A stretch of 64,000 nt of DNA from Mesorhizobium sp. CAU 1732 (GCF_039888675.1 NZ_JBDQQR010000002.1:658001-722000); one strand, 5' to 3'. Shown: positions 55,500 through 64,000, counted from the first letter of the stretch. Numbers and translations are program-made. Notes: generated by a model not told the origin, from the sequence alone.

Positions 55500-56141
55500 C
55501 TAGCGTGCACTCGCCATCAGAATCCTGATCGCGAAGGCCGAGAAAATCCCTGCAAACAGGTAATCGACGACGCGCATCACGCGCGGCTTGCCGCGAAGCA
55601 GCGCCGAAAAGCGGTCTGCCGCGAGCACCATCGGCACCGTCACCGGCAACGAGATCGGGATGAACAGGAGCCCGAGAAAAAGCAGCTTCTGCGCGGCGTG
55701 AGGATCGTTGGCCGAAACGAATTGCGGCAGGAACGTCATGAAGAACAAGACGATCTTCGGGTTGAGCAGGTTGATCGCCAGCCCCATCGCCCAGTTGCCG
55801 ACGAGCGAGCGCTGCGAAACCGCCTTGCCATCGGGCGAAAAAGCCGAGCCGCGGCGGATCGCCTGGACGGCAAGCCAGATCAGATAGCCCGCGCCGAATA
55901 TCTTGAGCGCCAGAAACGCTTGCGGCGACGCGGCGATCAGCGCCGAAAGGCCGAGCGACACCAACAGCGTATGAACCATGATGCCGGTCATCGCGCCGGT
56001 CATGCAGGCAAGCCCCGCCGCGCGTCCCTGGCTGAGCGAGCGCCCGACGAAGAGCGTCATGTCCGGTCCGGGCGTGATGGCGATGATCAGCGTCGCGACG
56101 GCAAACTGCGCGAGGGTCGCAAGGTCGGGCAGGAAGGTCAT
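55500..56141 (-). CDS. LysE-family exporter (second of two)
   Basis: A 213-residue LysE/RhtB exporter with about six helices. The start is LAQFAVATLIIAITPGPDMT, with the block GRAAGLACMTGAMTGIMVHT and the later NLLNPKIVLFFMTFLPQFV. It differs clearly from the copy at 27399-28010. The start at 56141 is chosen by family alignment; no good ribosome binding site precedes it. Substrate is unknown, perhaps an amino acid such as homoserine or threonine as in RhtB relatives. Confidence 0.9.
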   Translation of the reverse strand: MTFLPDLATLAQFAVATLIIAITPGPDMTLFVGRSLSQGRAAGLACMTGAMTGIMVHTLLVSLGLSALIAASPQAFLALKIFGAGYLIWLAVQAIRRGSAFSPDGKAVSQRSLVGNWAMGLAINLLNPKIVLFFMTFLPQFVSANDPHAAQKLLFLGLLFIPISLPVTVPMVLAADRFSALLRGKPRVMRVVDYLFAGIFSAFAIRILMASAR

Positions 56142-56282
56142 GGAGGTGCGCTCGTTTCGATCGACTGACGCTTCGATAGAGCATTTCCACGAGCGGCGGA
56201 AGGTCCAGGAGCGACCGGTCATTGCCCAGCCATCTAATCCGAAAGTCTAATTAAACGAGACCTTTTGTCGCACTGCATCCCT

Positions 56283-56293
56283 GTCATAATGAC
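56283..56293. promoter_or_regulatory. Perfect 11-base palindrome upstream of the TRAP operon
   Basis: GTCAT-A-ATGAC is a perfect palindrome overlapping a CATAAT -10-like box, about 50 bases before the first TRAP gene. It is a plausible operator for a regulator of this operon. No regulator gene is adjacent. Confidence 0.4.
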
Positions 56294-56344
56294 CTCCGGT
56301 TGAGCCGAAAAAAAAGACGGCCGACCCTAACGGGAGGAAATAGA

Positions 56345-57469
56345 ATGACTGAAGCTGCGATTTCTCGCCGCAGGTTTTTGCGCGCGTCGACCATGGCCGG
56401 CGCTGCCGTGGCGACTGTGGGCACCCTTGCCGCTCCGGCGGTCCTTGCCCAGGCTCCGAAGCTCTTGCGCATGCAGACGTCCTGGCCCGAATCCGACGTG
56501 TTCCAGGACATGGCCCGGCAATATGTCGAGCGCGTACATGCGATGTCCGGCGGCCGTCTCAAGATCGACCTTCTGCCGGCAGGCGCGGTCGTCGGCGCGT
56601 TCCAGGTGCAGGACGCCTGCCATGACGGCACCATCGATGCCACGCACACCGTGCCGGTCTACTGGTACGGCAAGAACAAGGCCGCCTCGCTGTTCGGCAC
56701 CGGTCCGGTCTTCGGCGCCGACGCAAACCAGATGATCGCATGGCTCTACCATGGCGGCGGTCAGGAGTTCTATCGCGAGCTGACGCAGGACATTCTCGGC
56801 CTGAACATCGTCGGCTTCCTGTCTTTCGGCATGCCCGCACAGCCGCTCGGCTGGTTCAAAAGCGAGATCACCGACGCCAGCCAGCTTTCAGGCCTCAAAT
56901 ACCGCACTGTCGGCCTCGCCGCCGATCTCTTCCAGTCGATGGGCTGCTCGGTCGCGCAGTTGCCCGGCGGCGAAATCGTGCCCGCCATGGAACGCGGCGT
57001 CATCGACGGCTTCGAGTTCAACAACCCGACTTCGGACATGCGCTTCGGTTCGCAGGACGTCGCCAAGAACTACATGCTGGCGTCCTACCACCAGGCCTCG
57101 GAGTCCTTCGAGTACATCTTCAACCGCGACACGTTCGAGGATCTCGACCCGGACCTGCAGGCCATCCTGCAATATGGCGTCGAGGCGGCTCACCTCGCCA
57201 ACTATTCGCTGGCGATGCACCAATACTCGGAAGATCTCGAAAAGCTGTCCTCGGAACACGGCGTCAACGTGAAGCGTACGCCCGACTCCGTTCTTCAGGC
57301 ACAGCTCGATGCGTGGGACAAGATCCTGCCGCCGCTGATGGAAGACGCGTATTTCGCCAAGGTGGTCGACAGCCAGAAGGCCTGGTGCGAGCGTGTGGTG
57401 TACTACACGCTGCAGAACTCGCCCGACTACAAGCTGGCCTACCAGCATTATTTCCCCGACAAGATCTAG
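56345..57469 (+). CDS. TRAP transporter solute-binding protein (DctP family)
   Basis: A 374-residue periplasmic binding protein exported by Tat: the signal has R-R-R-F-L within ISRRRFLRAS and ends AVLAQA. The mature part follows the DctP fold: RMQTSWPESDVFQDMARQYV, then GLKYRTVGLAADLFQSMGCS and LPGGEIVPAMERGVIDGFEF. This last block matches the TRAP group that binds 2-oxo acids, lactate or chloroaromatic acids, so an organic-acid substrate is likely, but the identity is unknown. GGGAGG precedes the ATG at 56345. It heads a four-gene unit. Confidence 0.92.
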   Translation: MTEAAISRRRFLRASTMAGAAVATVGTLAAPAVLAQAPKLLRMQTSWPESDVFQDMARQYVERVHAMSGGRLKIDLLPAGAVVGAFQVQDACHDGTIDATHTVPVYWYGKNKAASLFGTGPVFGADANQMIAWLYHGGGQEFYRELTQDILGLNIVGFLSFGMPAQPLGWFKSEITDASQLSGLKYRTVGLAADLFQSMGCSVAQLPGGEIVPAMERGVIDGFEFNNPTSDMRFGSQDVAKNYMLASYHQASESFEYIFNRDTFEDLDPDLQAILQYGVEAAHLANYSLAMHQYSEDLEKLSSEHGVNVKRTPDSVLQAQLDAWDKILPPLMEDAYFAKVVDSQKAWCERVVYYTLQNSPDYKLAYQHYFPDKI

Positions 57470-57553
57470 GGGCCGCAAGTGGTTTGCCCGGCAGGCGCGG
57501 TTCTCGGATCGCCGTCTGCCGGGTCCATCCAGATGCCAAATGCGGGAAGCTAA

Positions 57554-58204
57554 ATGATCGCTTACATCCGGTTTGCGGACACGCTCTCGGCGTGGTTCGG
57601 CAAGGTGTTCGCCTGGTGCGTCATGGCGATGACGATCGGCGTGGGTTACGAGGTGTTCGTGCGCTATGCGCTGAACGCGCCGACGCCATGGGCCTTCGAC
57701 CTCTCCTACATGATGTACGGCACGCTGTTCATGATGGCCGGCGCCTACACGCTGTCGCGTGACGGGCATGTCCGAGGCGACTTCATCTACCGGCTCTGGC
57801 GGCCACGCACGCAGGCGACGGTCGAGCTGGTCCTCTACATCTTCTTCTTCTTTCCCGGCGTGCTGGCTCTCATCTTCGCCGGCTGGCGCTACGCCGCCCG
57901 CTCGTGGCGCTATCTGGAAGTCTCCAGCATGAGCCCCGCCAACATCCCGATCTTCCATTTCAAGTCGGTGATCGTGGCGGCGGGCATCCTCCTGTTCATA
58001 CAAGGCGTCGCGCAGGTCTTCCGCTGCGTGGTCTGCCTGCGAACGGGCGCCTGGCTGAGTGCCGACGACGACGTCGAGGAGACCGAAAAGGTCCTGATGG
58101 ATCAACTCGCCCGGGAAGACGCCCCGATCCATGGCGGGGAGCCGCTGGATATTCCCTCAGGCTACGAGCCCGCCGAACTGAGACAGGATCGCAAGGATGA
58201 CTGA
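57554..58204 (+). CDS. TRAP transporter small permease (DctQ)
   Basis: A 216-residue membrane protein with four helices (about 15-38, 52-73, 92-113 and 141-160), as in DctQ subunits. It has the family pattern GYEVFVRYALNAPTPWAFDL near residue 35-55. It forms a complex with the large permease to use the Na+ or H+ gradient. The 3' end is hydrophilic and longer than usual (about 50 residues). It overlaps the large permease gene by eight bases. Confidence 0.92.
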   Translation: MIAYIRFADTLSAWFGKVFAWCVMAMTIGVGYEVFVRYALNAPTPWAFDLSYMMYGTLFMMAGAYTLSRDGHVRGDFIYRLWRPRTQATVELVLYIFFFFPGVLALIFAGWRYAARSWRYLEVSSMSPANIPIFHFKSVIVAAGILLFIQGVAQVFRCVVCLRTGAWLSADDDVEETEKVLMDQLAREDAPIHGGEPLDIPSGYEPAELRQDRKDD

Positions 58205-59615
58205 CCCGTTCATTGCAGTCGTGATGCTGCTGATCCTGATCCTCGCGATCTTCCTCGGCTTTCCCGTCGCGTTCACGCTCATGGCGCTGGGCGTCGGCTT
58301 TGGCTACTACGCCTATTTCGACGATGGCCGGATGTGGCGCGCCTATGAGCGGGCGGTCGAGGACGGCGCCAGCACCATGACCCAGTGGGAGCAGTGGGTC
58401 GGCGGCTTCTTCAACAACCGCATCTTCGATCTCTTCGTGAACCAGACCTATTCGGTCATGTCGAACGACGTGCTCACGGCGATCCCGCTCTTCCTGTTCA
58501 TGGGCTACATCGTCGAGCGCGCGAACATCATCGACCGCCTCTTTTCCACGCTCTACATCGCGACGCGCCGCCTGCCCGGCGCGATGGCGGTCGCCGCACT
58601 CGTCACCTGCACGCTGTTCGCGACCGCGACGGGAATCGTCGGCGCGGTCGTCACTTTGATGGGCCTGCTGGCTCTGCCGGCGATGCTGAACGCCCGCTAC
58701 GATGTCCGCTACGCGACCGGCGTGATCTGCGCCGGCGGCACGCTCGGCATCCTGATCCCGCCCTCGATCCTGCTCATCGTCTACGCGGCGACATCCGGCG
58801 TGTCTGTCGTGCGCATGTATGCCGCAGCACTCATCCCCGGATTGATGCTCGCCGGACTGTATCTCGTCTACGTCATCGGCCGCGCAATGCTGCAACCGCG
58901 GCTCGCACCCAAGCCGCGCGACGAGGACATCGGCGAGCACACATCCGGCCAGGTCGCGTGGATGCTGCTGACGTCCTTCGTCCCGCTGGCATTTCTGATT
59001 TTCGCCGTTCTGGGCGCCATCCTGTTCGGCATCGCCACGCCGTCGGAAGCGGCCGCGATCGGCGCGATCGGCGGCATCGCTCTCGCCGCCGCCTATGGCG
59101 CCCTCACGTGGCAGCGGCTGAAGGAATCCGTCTATCTCACCGCGCGAACGTCCGCGATGGTGTGCTGGCTCTTCGTCGGCTCGGCAACCTTCGCCTCCAT
59201 CTTCGCCTATCTCGGCGGGCAGCAGCTCGTCAGCGAGTTCGTCACCGGGCTCGACATGTCGCCGCTGATGTTCCTGATCGTCGCGCAGCTCATCATCTTC
59301 GTGCTCGGCTGGCCGCTGGAATGGACGGAGATCATCGTGATCTTCATCCCGATCTTCCTGCCGCTGCTTGCCCATTTCCAGATCGATCCGCTGTTCTTCG
59401 GCATCCTCGTCGCGGTGAACCTGCAAACGGCGTTCCTGTCTCCGCCCATGGCGATGTCGGCCTATTATCTCAAGGGCATAGCGCCGAAACATGTGCAACT
59501 GCCGGACATCTTCATGGGCATGATGCCGTATATGGCGATCGTCATCTTCTGCCTGGTGCTGATCTACGTCTTCCCGCAGACCGTCTACTGGCTGCCCAAC
59601 CTGCTGTACGGCTGA
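58197..59615 (+). CDS. TRAP transporter large permease (DctM)
   Basis: A 472-residue permease with about 12-13 helices. Diagnostic blocks are AIPLFLFMGYIVERANIIDR, the GGTLGILIPPSILLIVYA substrate/ion region, and a second inverted half with the AFLSPPMAMSAYYLKGIAP region near the end. Together with the binding protein and DctQ it makes a complete tripartite secondary transporter for an organic acid. The family's usual length is 430-480 residues. Confidence 0.94.
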   Translation: MTDPFIAVVMLLILILAIFLGFPVAFTLMALGVGFGYYAYFDDGRMWRAYERAVEDGASTMTQWEQWVGGFFNNRIFDLFVNQTYSVMSNDVLTAIPLFLFMGYIVERANIIDRLFSTLYIATRRLPGAMAVAALVTCTLFATATGIVGAVVTLMGLLALPAMLNARYDVRYATGVICAGGTLGILIPPSILLIVYAATSGVSVVRMYAAALIPGLMLAGLYLVYVIGRAMLQPRLAPKPRDEDIGEHTSGQVAWMLLTSFVPLAFLIFAVLGAILFGIATPSEAAAIGAIGGIALAAAYGALTWQRLKESVYLTARTSAMVCWLFVGSATFASIFAYLGGQQLVSEFVTGLDMSPLMFLIVAQLIIFVLGWPLEWTEIIVIFIPIFLPLLAHFQIDPLFFGILVAVNLQTAFLSPPMAMSAYYLKGIAPKHVQLPDIFMGMMPYMAIVIFCLVLIYVFPQTVYWLPNLLYG

Positions 59616-59630
59616 ACAGGAACGCCCGCG

Positions 59631-59795
59631 ATGTTGCTATCGAGACTCTGCGCCGCCCTCGCCTTCGCCAGCTTCCTGGCGTTCATGTCCGTCTATGTCC
59701 TGCGTGTGAACCGGCTCGACCTGTGGGTCGTCATCGGCATCGCCATCCTGCTGGCCGTCTACAACCTTTTGACCGAAAAGGATTTGAGGCGCTGA
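59631..59795 (+). CDS. 54-residue membrane protein downstream of the TRAP genes
   Basis: A short ORF starting 15 bases after the large permease stop. It encodes two hydrophobic segments: LLSRLCAALAFASFLAFMSV near the start and DLWVVIGIAILLAVYNLL, ending in TEKDLRR. CAGGAA lies before the ATG. Spacing, strand and two clean helices suggest a real small protein of the TRAP operon, perhaps an accessory to the transporter. I know of no name for it. Confidence 0.6.
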   Translation: MLLSRLCAALAFASFLAFMSVYVLRVNRLDLWVVIGIAILLAVYNLLTEKDLRR

Positions 59796-59801
59796 GACGC
59801 G

Positions 59802-59910
59802 TTAAAGCATGTCTCCCAGAAGGGAGAACCGGCTTTGGGATAAAGACATACGTAAAAGACAAAGACCTGAAGCGTGGCAGGCGAACCTGAAGGATCGCGA
59901 CACGCTTTAG
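59802..59910 (+). repeat. 107-base rhizobial-type intergenic palindrome, copy B
   Basis: Inverted relative of copy A at 20695-20801: AAAGCATGTCTCCCAGAAGG, GAACCGG, TTTGGGATAAAGACAT and GACCTGAAGCG are shared in order, and the end CTTTAG (CTAAAG in reverse) is identical. That end supplies the TAA stop codon of the minus-strand gene at 59907-60872. Confidence 0.85.
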
Positions 59911-60872
59911 TCGCTCGCGCCACGAAGCCCGAGCGGCGGAGCCTCGGCCTCGTCCGGCAACTCGCGGTCGAACGCGTATGACATGCCCGTCCACCGCCAG
60001 ATTCGTCCCTTGTCGTCGCCGCGCGCCGGCAGCGTGACGATGTCCGGCCATCCCTCCGTCGCCGATCCGGGGTCGGTGTAGAGAACCACGTTCTCGGTGT
60101 CGTAGACCTGCCGCCAGCCTGCCTCGCCGTCATCGGGCGCGAAGCCGGTGATGTTGCAGCCGGTCGCCCCGTAATACCAGGACGAGCCGCAGAGCCGCGT
60201 GAAGAACAGCCTGCGTCCATCATCGCCCTCGATCATCGCGACGTCGAGCTTCGGCTGCGACGCGGTCGAGGTCGCAAACGCTGCGATGTCGTCCTCGCGC
60301 AGCGTGCGGGCGAGGTTCAGGTATGACGAGTAGGGCGTCAGCGTCACAGCGCGATAGGCCGACATGTCGCGCGGCGAGCAGCGTTCCTGTGCCGCATCGA
60401 TGGCCAGACGCGACCCGCGCAGCGGATAGGCGATGTCGCCGATCGTCTCTCGCAGCGCATCGGACAATTCGATCTCCATGCGCAGGCCGGCCTTGAGCGA
60501 CCCGATCGCGCGGCGCGGCACGGCCATCGTCAGCGTGCGCCCCTCACTCTCGACCGTCAGGTCGAAGCTGTTGCCGTCCACCACGAGCGCGCCGCCGCCA
60601 TCCGCGCCTTCGACGCCTTCGGCAAGGTCCAGGCGCAACGTCCAGCGCTGCGCCACGCATGACAGAACGGCGCGTGACACACGCGCTTCACCGCGCGCGG
60701 CGGGCAGGACGGCATTCGCCTCGGCCTCCTCGACCACCCAGCGATCCGGCGTCTGTGCGTGAGAAGGAGCAACCGCCCCGCAGGCGATGATCGACGCCGC
60801 CAACAGGCCGGGCAGGGCAGAGCGACCTGCAATACTCGTTCCGCCTCTCGCCAAGCCCCTGCCCCAATTCAC
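59907..60872 (-). CDS. Periplasmic protein of unknown function
   Basis: A 321-residue protein with a signal peptide (hydrophobic about 18-38, ending in SHA). The mature part has no family I can name: beta-rich sequence with SLKAGLRMEIELSDALRETI, a mid block FFTRLCGSSWYYGATGCNIT with two cysteines, and PDIVTLPARGDDKGRIWRWT near the end. I choose GTG at 60870-60872 because GGGGGAG lies seven bases upstream; an ATG at 60947 is open but less likely. The stop (TAA) lies inside repeat copy B. It is divergent from argG. Confidence 0.75.
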   Translation of the reverse strand: MNWGRGLARGGTSIAGRSALPGLLAASIIACGAVAPSHAQTPDRWVVEEAEANAVLPAARGEARVSRAVLSCVAQRWTLRLDLAEGVEGADGGGALVVDGNSFDLTVESEGRTLTMAVPRRAIGSLKAGLRMEIELSDALRETIGDIAYPLRGSRLAIDAAQERCSPRDMSAYRAVTLTPYSSYLNLARTLREDDIAAFATSTASQPKLDVAMIEGDDGRRLFFTRLCGSSWYYGATGCNITGFAPDDGEAGWRQVYDTENVVLYTDPGSATEGWPDIVTLPARGDDKGRIWRWTGMSYAFDRELPDEAEAPPLGLRGASD

Positions 60873-61038
60873 GTCCCGTCTCCCCCGAAGAATCACCCGG
60901 CCAAGTCTATTGGCAATGCCACGAGCGGCAAGGCCGCCCTCTGTCACAATCAGATGAGCTTGCCCGACAGGACATTCCTGCTAAAAGTGCCGCCGATCCT
61001 ATGGGGGCGCGCGCCCCCGAACCACAGCCGGGGACGAC

Positions 61039-62262
61039 ATGTCGAAGTGGAAAGACGTCAAGAAGGTCGTGCTCGCCTATTCGGGCGGCCTCGATACCTC
61101 CATCATCCTGAAATGGCTCCAGACCGAACTCGGTGCGGAGGTCGTGACCTTCACGGCGGATCTCGGCCAGGGCGAGGAGCTCGAGCCCGCGCGCAAGAAG
61201 GCCGAGATGCTCGGCATCAAGGACATCTATATCGAGGACGTGCGCGAGGAATTCGTGTCCGACTTCGTGTTCCCGATGTTCCGCGCCAATGCGCAGTATG
61301 AAGGCCTGTACCTGCTCGGCACGTCGATTGCGCGCCCGCTGATCTCCAAGCGTCTGGTCGAAATCGCCCGCGAGACCGGTGCGGACGCCATCGCCCACGG
61401 CGCTACGGGCAAGGGCAACGACCAGGTCCGCTTCGAGCTGTCGGCCTACGCGCTCAATCCCGACATCAAGGTCATCGCGCCGTGGCGCGACTGGTCGTTC
61501 AAGTCGCGCACAGACCTGATCGACTTCGCCGAAAAGCACCAGATTCCCGTCGCCAAGGACAAGAAGGGCGAGGCACCGTTCTCGGTGGACGCCAACCTTC
61601 TGCACTCGTCCTCCGAGGGCAAGGTTCTGGAAGATCCGTGGGGCGAGCCGCCGGAATACGTCCACATGCGCACCCTGTCGCCGATGGACGCGCCCGACAA
61701 GGCGACCGACATCGTCATCACCTTCAAGAACGGTGACCCCGTCGCCATCGACGGCAAGGCGATGTCGCCGGCGACACTGCTCGCCGCGCTCAACGATCTC
61801 GGCCGCGACAACGGCATCGGCCGCCTCGATCTGGTCGAAAACCGCTTCGTCGGCATGAAATCGCGCGGCGTCTACGAAACGCCCGGCGGCACGATCCTCT
61901 TGCAGGCGCATCGCGCGATCGAGTCGATCACGCTCGACCGGGGCGCGGCGCATCTCAAGGACGAACTGATGCCGCGCTATGCGGAGCTGATCTATAACGG
62001 CTTCTGGTTCTCGCCCGAGCGCGAGATGCTTCAGGCGCTGATCGACAAAAGCCAGCAGGACGTCGAAGGCGAGGTTCGCCTGAAACTCTACAAGGGCAAT
62101 GTCATCGTCACCGGCCGCCGCTCGCCGAAGTCGCTCTACTCGGATGCACTGGTCACCTTCGAGGACGACCGCGGCGCCTACGACCAGAAGGATGCCGAAG
62201 GCTTCATCCGCCTGAATGCCCTGCGCCTGCGCACGCTCGCGGCAAGGAAGCGGAACAGCTAG
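61039..62262 (+). CDS. argG: Argininosuccinate synthase
   Basis: A 407-residue enzyme of arginine synthesis, joining citrulline and aspartate with ATP. The P-loop-like motif is AYSGGLDTS (residues 13-21); [14 protein letters not shown] binds substrates in the middle. Length is normal. It is transcribed alone, with a repeat element directly after its stop codon (TAG at 62260-62262, within the element's CTAGAG end) and a bidirectional terminator about 220 bases later. Confidence 0.97.
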   Translation: MSKWKDVKKVVLAYSGGLDTSIILKWLQTELGAEVVTFTADLGQGEELEPARKKAEMLGIKDIYIEDVREEFVSDFVFPMFRANAQYEGLYLLGTSIARPLISKRLVEIARETGADAIAHGATGKGNDQVRFELSAYALNPDIKVIAPWRDWSFKSRTDLIDFAEKHQIPVAKDKKGEAPFSVDANLLHSSSEGKVLEDPWGEPPEYVHMRTLSPMDAPDKATDIVITFKNGDPVAIDGKAMSPATLLAALNDLGRDNGIGRLDLVENRFVGMKSRGVYETPGGTILLQAHRAIESITLDRGAAHLKDELMPRYAELIYNGFWFSPEREMLQALIDKSQQDVEGEVRLKLYKGNVIVTGRRSPKSLYSDALVTFEDDRGAYDQKDAEGFIRLNALRLRTLAARKRNS

Positions 62263-62458
62263 AGCGTTTCGGGTTTTCGCGGAAATACCCCCTCCACCAC
62301 TTCGTGGTCCCCCTCCCGTAAACGGGGGAGGGTCCAGGTTGCGGCCGTCCGCGACGCCGGATCCTCCCCCCCATTTCCATGGGGGAGGGGGACCGCCGAA
62401 GGCGGTGGAGGGGGCGTTTCGCAAGCAGCGATTCCACCTCATCCAGAACCGCTTTAAG
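62259..62458. repeat. RIME-like palindromic repeat, copy 3 (full length)
   Basis: Inverted copy of the element at 47261-47458. Shared pieces include CTAGAGCGTTTCGGGTTTTC at the left end, CCCCCTCCACCACTTCGTGG, the centre TCCAGGTTGCGGCCGTCCGC, and the right end with AGAACCGCTTTAAG. The left end contains the argG stop codon. The right palindrome arm has diverged (GCCGAAGGCGGTGG instead of CACGAAGTGGTGG), but the compensating changes keep pairing inside its hairpin. Confidence 0.9.
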
Positions 62459-62476
62459 ACTGTTACCTGCAGACAA

Positions 62477-62516
62477 AGAAAAAGGGGGCGCCACGACAAT
62501 GGCGCCCCCTTTTTTC
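62477..62516. terminator. Bidirectional terminator between argG and the transglycosylase gene
   Basis: AAAGGGGGCGCCA-CGACAA-TGGCGCCCCCTTT is a perfect 13-pair stem with T-runs on both strands (TTTTTT on plus, TTTCTTT on minus), placed between two convergent genes. Confidence 0.93.
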
Positions 62517-62558
62517 AAACCCTGGGTCATCTCGCCCCGCAAGCGCGGAGCGACGGTC

Positions 62559-63377
62559 TCAGTTGCCGTCGATGTCGGCTGCGATGATCGCGATTGCCTG
62601 CTGGTAGACGCCGGCGGCGTTCCAGCCCTGGATCGCGCCGAAATTGGCTTCGCCAGGCTGATAGCCGCGACCCGGACGCCATCCATGCGCACGCAGGAAG
62701 TTGGCCGTCGACGCAAGCGCGTCCGCGCGCGACCGGATCAGGTCGATATGGCCGTCCCCGTCGCCGTCCACGCCGTACTTCACGACATTCTCCGGCAGGA
62801 ACTGCGTCTGGCCGACTTCGCCATGCGCCGCGCCGATCGCGTTCGGCGACAGATCGCCGCGATCGATCAGCGTCAGTGCGCCGTAGAGCTGCCGCGTGAA
62901 GAATTCCGAACGGCGGCAATCATAGGCGAGCGTCGCCACTGCCGAGATGATGTTCTGGTTTCCGAGGAAGCCGCCGAAGCCGGTCTCCATGCCCCAGATC
63001 GCGAGCAGCGGACCGGGCGGAACGCCGTAGCGTGCCTCGATATTGGCGAACAGGGACGCATGCTGCTTCTTGAGCGACTTGCCCTTGCGCGCGATCGCGG
63101 CGCCGCCGCGACGCTCCATGAACTGGTTGAGCGTCAGCTTGAAGCTCTTCTGGTTGCGGTCGGCTGAAATGGTCTTGCTCGCATAGGTCGTGCCGTCGAG
63201 AGCCGCCAGCGCGCGCTGGCCGACGCCGCGAGACGCGGCTTCCTGCCGGAACTGCGCCTTCCAGGCATTGAAGCCGCTGGCATTGTTGCCGCACGTCGCG
63301 GCCTGCGCCGCGCCGGCCGACATGCCGGCAACGAGTACGATGGCAGAGAGCAACCCGCCCCTGAACAGACTTTTCAT
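62559..63377 (-). CDS. Lytic murein transglycosylase (MltB/SLT-2 family)
   Basis: A 272-residue periplasmic enzyme that cleaves peptidoglycan to 1,6-anhydromuropeptides. A signal peptide covers about 1-26 (ending AQA). The catalytic glutamate is E131 in AIWGMETGFG, with GAAHGEVGQTQFLPENV and an EF-hand-like DGDGDGHIDL loop after it, as in MltB/Slt35. It has no lipobox, so it is soluble. It contains no separate peptidoglycan-binding domain. Confidence 0.93.
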   Translation of the reverse strand: MKSLFRGGLLSAIVLVAGMSAGAAQAATCGNNASGFNAWKAQFRQEAASRGVGQRALAALDGTTYASKTISADRNQKSFKLTLNQFMERRGGAAIARKGKSLKKQHASLFANIEARYGVPPGPLLAIWGMETGFGGFLGNQNIISAVATLAYDCRRSEFFTRQLYGALTLIDRGDLSPNAIGAAHGEVGQTQFLPENVVKYGVDGDGDGHIDLIRSRADALASTANFLRAHGWRPGRGYQPGEANFGAIQGWNAAGVYQQAIAIIAADIDGN

Positions 63378-63711
63378 TCAATTCTCCTCGGTAGCGAGCC
63401 GATCCCCAAAAATGGAGATTGCCAATGAACTCCGGGTTTGTCACCCGCATGACGAAACGTTGATCCCGTGCTCGGGCCCGGTATGGGCGGATAGACTTGC
63501 ATAGTCTTCGTCCGTTACCGGGACCTTACTTGGGTGCCTGTGCCTGTCGATGGTGTCGAACTTGTGATCGCCGCGCACCGTCACGGTTCTCCGGATGTCG
63601 CGCGTTACCGCCTCCGTATCAAAGCTTGAAGCCCACGGATACAGGCTTTTTGGAACCTACCTGACACTCTACCGTTCTGGTTGCCAAGGGACCGTTACGA
63701 AGGAAGAATAC
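63378..63711. other. 334-base intergenic region
   Basis: This lies between the divergent transglycosylase and SH3 genes and should hold both promoters. A CTTGAA box near 63626 and a TTTTTGGAACC run near 63646 are possible elements, but neither has a convincing partner. I see no gene or repeat in it. Confidence 0.6.
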
Positions 63712-64000
63712 CATGAAGACGAGATTAATTCTGTCTGTCGCCGCTGGCGCTGTCATCGCCATGTCGACATCCGTATTCGCCCAGTCGATGGTCGTCGCGA
63801 CCACCGATCTGAACATCCGGTCGGGTCCGGGGCCGCAATATCCGGTCGTGGGCGCGATCACCGTCGATGGCCAGGCCACCCTGAACGGCTGCCTCGAAGG
63901 CAGCAAATGGTGCCAGGTCAGCTTCAACGGCGCCGAGGGCTGGGCCTATTCCGACTATCTGCTGGCTGACAATTCGGGCGTCGAGGTCGTCGTGACCGAG
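63712..64000 (+). CDS. Secreted SH3-domain protein (5' part)
   Basis: The window ends inside this gene after 96 codons. A signal peptide covers about 1-23 (ending VFA). A bacterial SH3 domain follows: TTDLNIRSGPGPQYPVVGAI, then GCLEGSKWCQVSFNGAEGWA and YSDYLL. Two cysteines flank the middle strand. In this order such proteins often continue into a DUF1236 domain; whether this one does cannot be seen. GAAGGAAG lies before the ATG at 63712. Confidence 0.9.

Overview
The window is GC-rich chromosomal DNA, almost certainly from a member of the Hyphomicrobiales (Rhizobiales; a Phyllobacteriaceae/Mesorhizobium-like lineage is my best guess). The evidence is a set of families typical of that order: a Usg protein, a ~1,590-residue NAD-glutamate dehydrogenase, an rsmB - heparinase-like - purH block, a TadG-like VWA protein, a DUF1674 protein, an IalB protein next to rlmN, and palindromic intergenic repeats of the kind known from rhizobia. 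I see no phage, integrase, transposase, plasmid functions, rRNA operon or CRISPR array. One tRNA gene (Ala, anticodon CGC) is present.

Layout. 1-7.2 kb: 3' end of a transaldolase-like gene, a class D beta-lactamase, a PlsC-like acyltransferase, lptE and leuS (minus strand), a YggS-like PLP protein and a DUF2235 hydrolase. 7.3-10.7 kb: a VapC-type PIN toxin with a shortened antitoxin, usg, acs, then a compact RNA element carrying a 22-codon ORF. 10.7-20.7 kb: TadG-like protein, nuclease, SdhAF4-like protein, htpX, rsmB, heparinase II/III-like protein, purH, and an Atg22-like MFS protein. 20.8-31.5 kb: NAD-GDH, a stretch of decayed genes (25.7-27.0 kb), a LysE exporter, typA with DUF2007, a VOC protein and a small secreted protein. 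31.6-42.5 kb: M3 peptidase, marR with an efflux MFS gene, carbonic anhydrase, DUF429, pdxY, LemA with two TPM proteins, GNAT, ppa, DUF167, yggT and tRNA-Ala. 42.8-53.7 kb: MFS_3 transporter, FAD oxidoreductase, GNAT, Bax-inhibitor-1-like protein, a YbbAP-like ABC pair divergent from a TesA-like esterase, thpR, a YkvA protein and ialB. 53.8-64 kb: rlmN, small membrane proteins, LysE, a TRAP transporter operon, a periplasmic protein, argG, an MltB-type transglycosylase and the start of an SH3 protein.

Most genes are housekeeping: translation and rRNA modification (leuS, rsmB, rlmN, typA, tRNA-Ala), purine and arginine synthesis (purH, argG), acetate and glutamate catabolism (acs, NAD-GDH), and envelope maintenance (lptE, MltB, htpX, ialB). 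Accessory features are the toxin-antitoxin remnant, the beta-lactamase, the TRAP operon and the exporters.

The most unusual signal is at 10515-10695, just after acs. A 22-codon ORF has a Shine-Dalgarno region complementary over 15 bases to the 16S rRNA 3' tail. Inside that ORF lies a near copy of the 16S tail that could fold back on the Shine-Dalgarno, and a strong terminator follows. The second theme is intergenic palindromic repeats whose terminal CTAGA/CTAAA motif supplies the stop codon of the adjacent gene in at least three cases.
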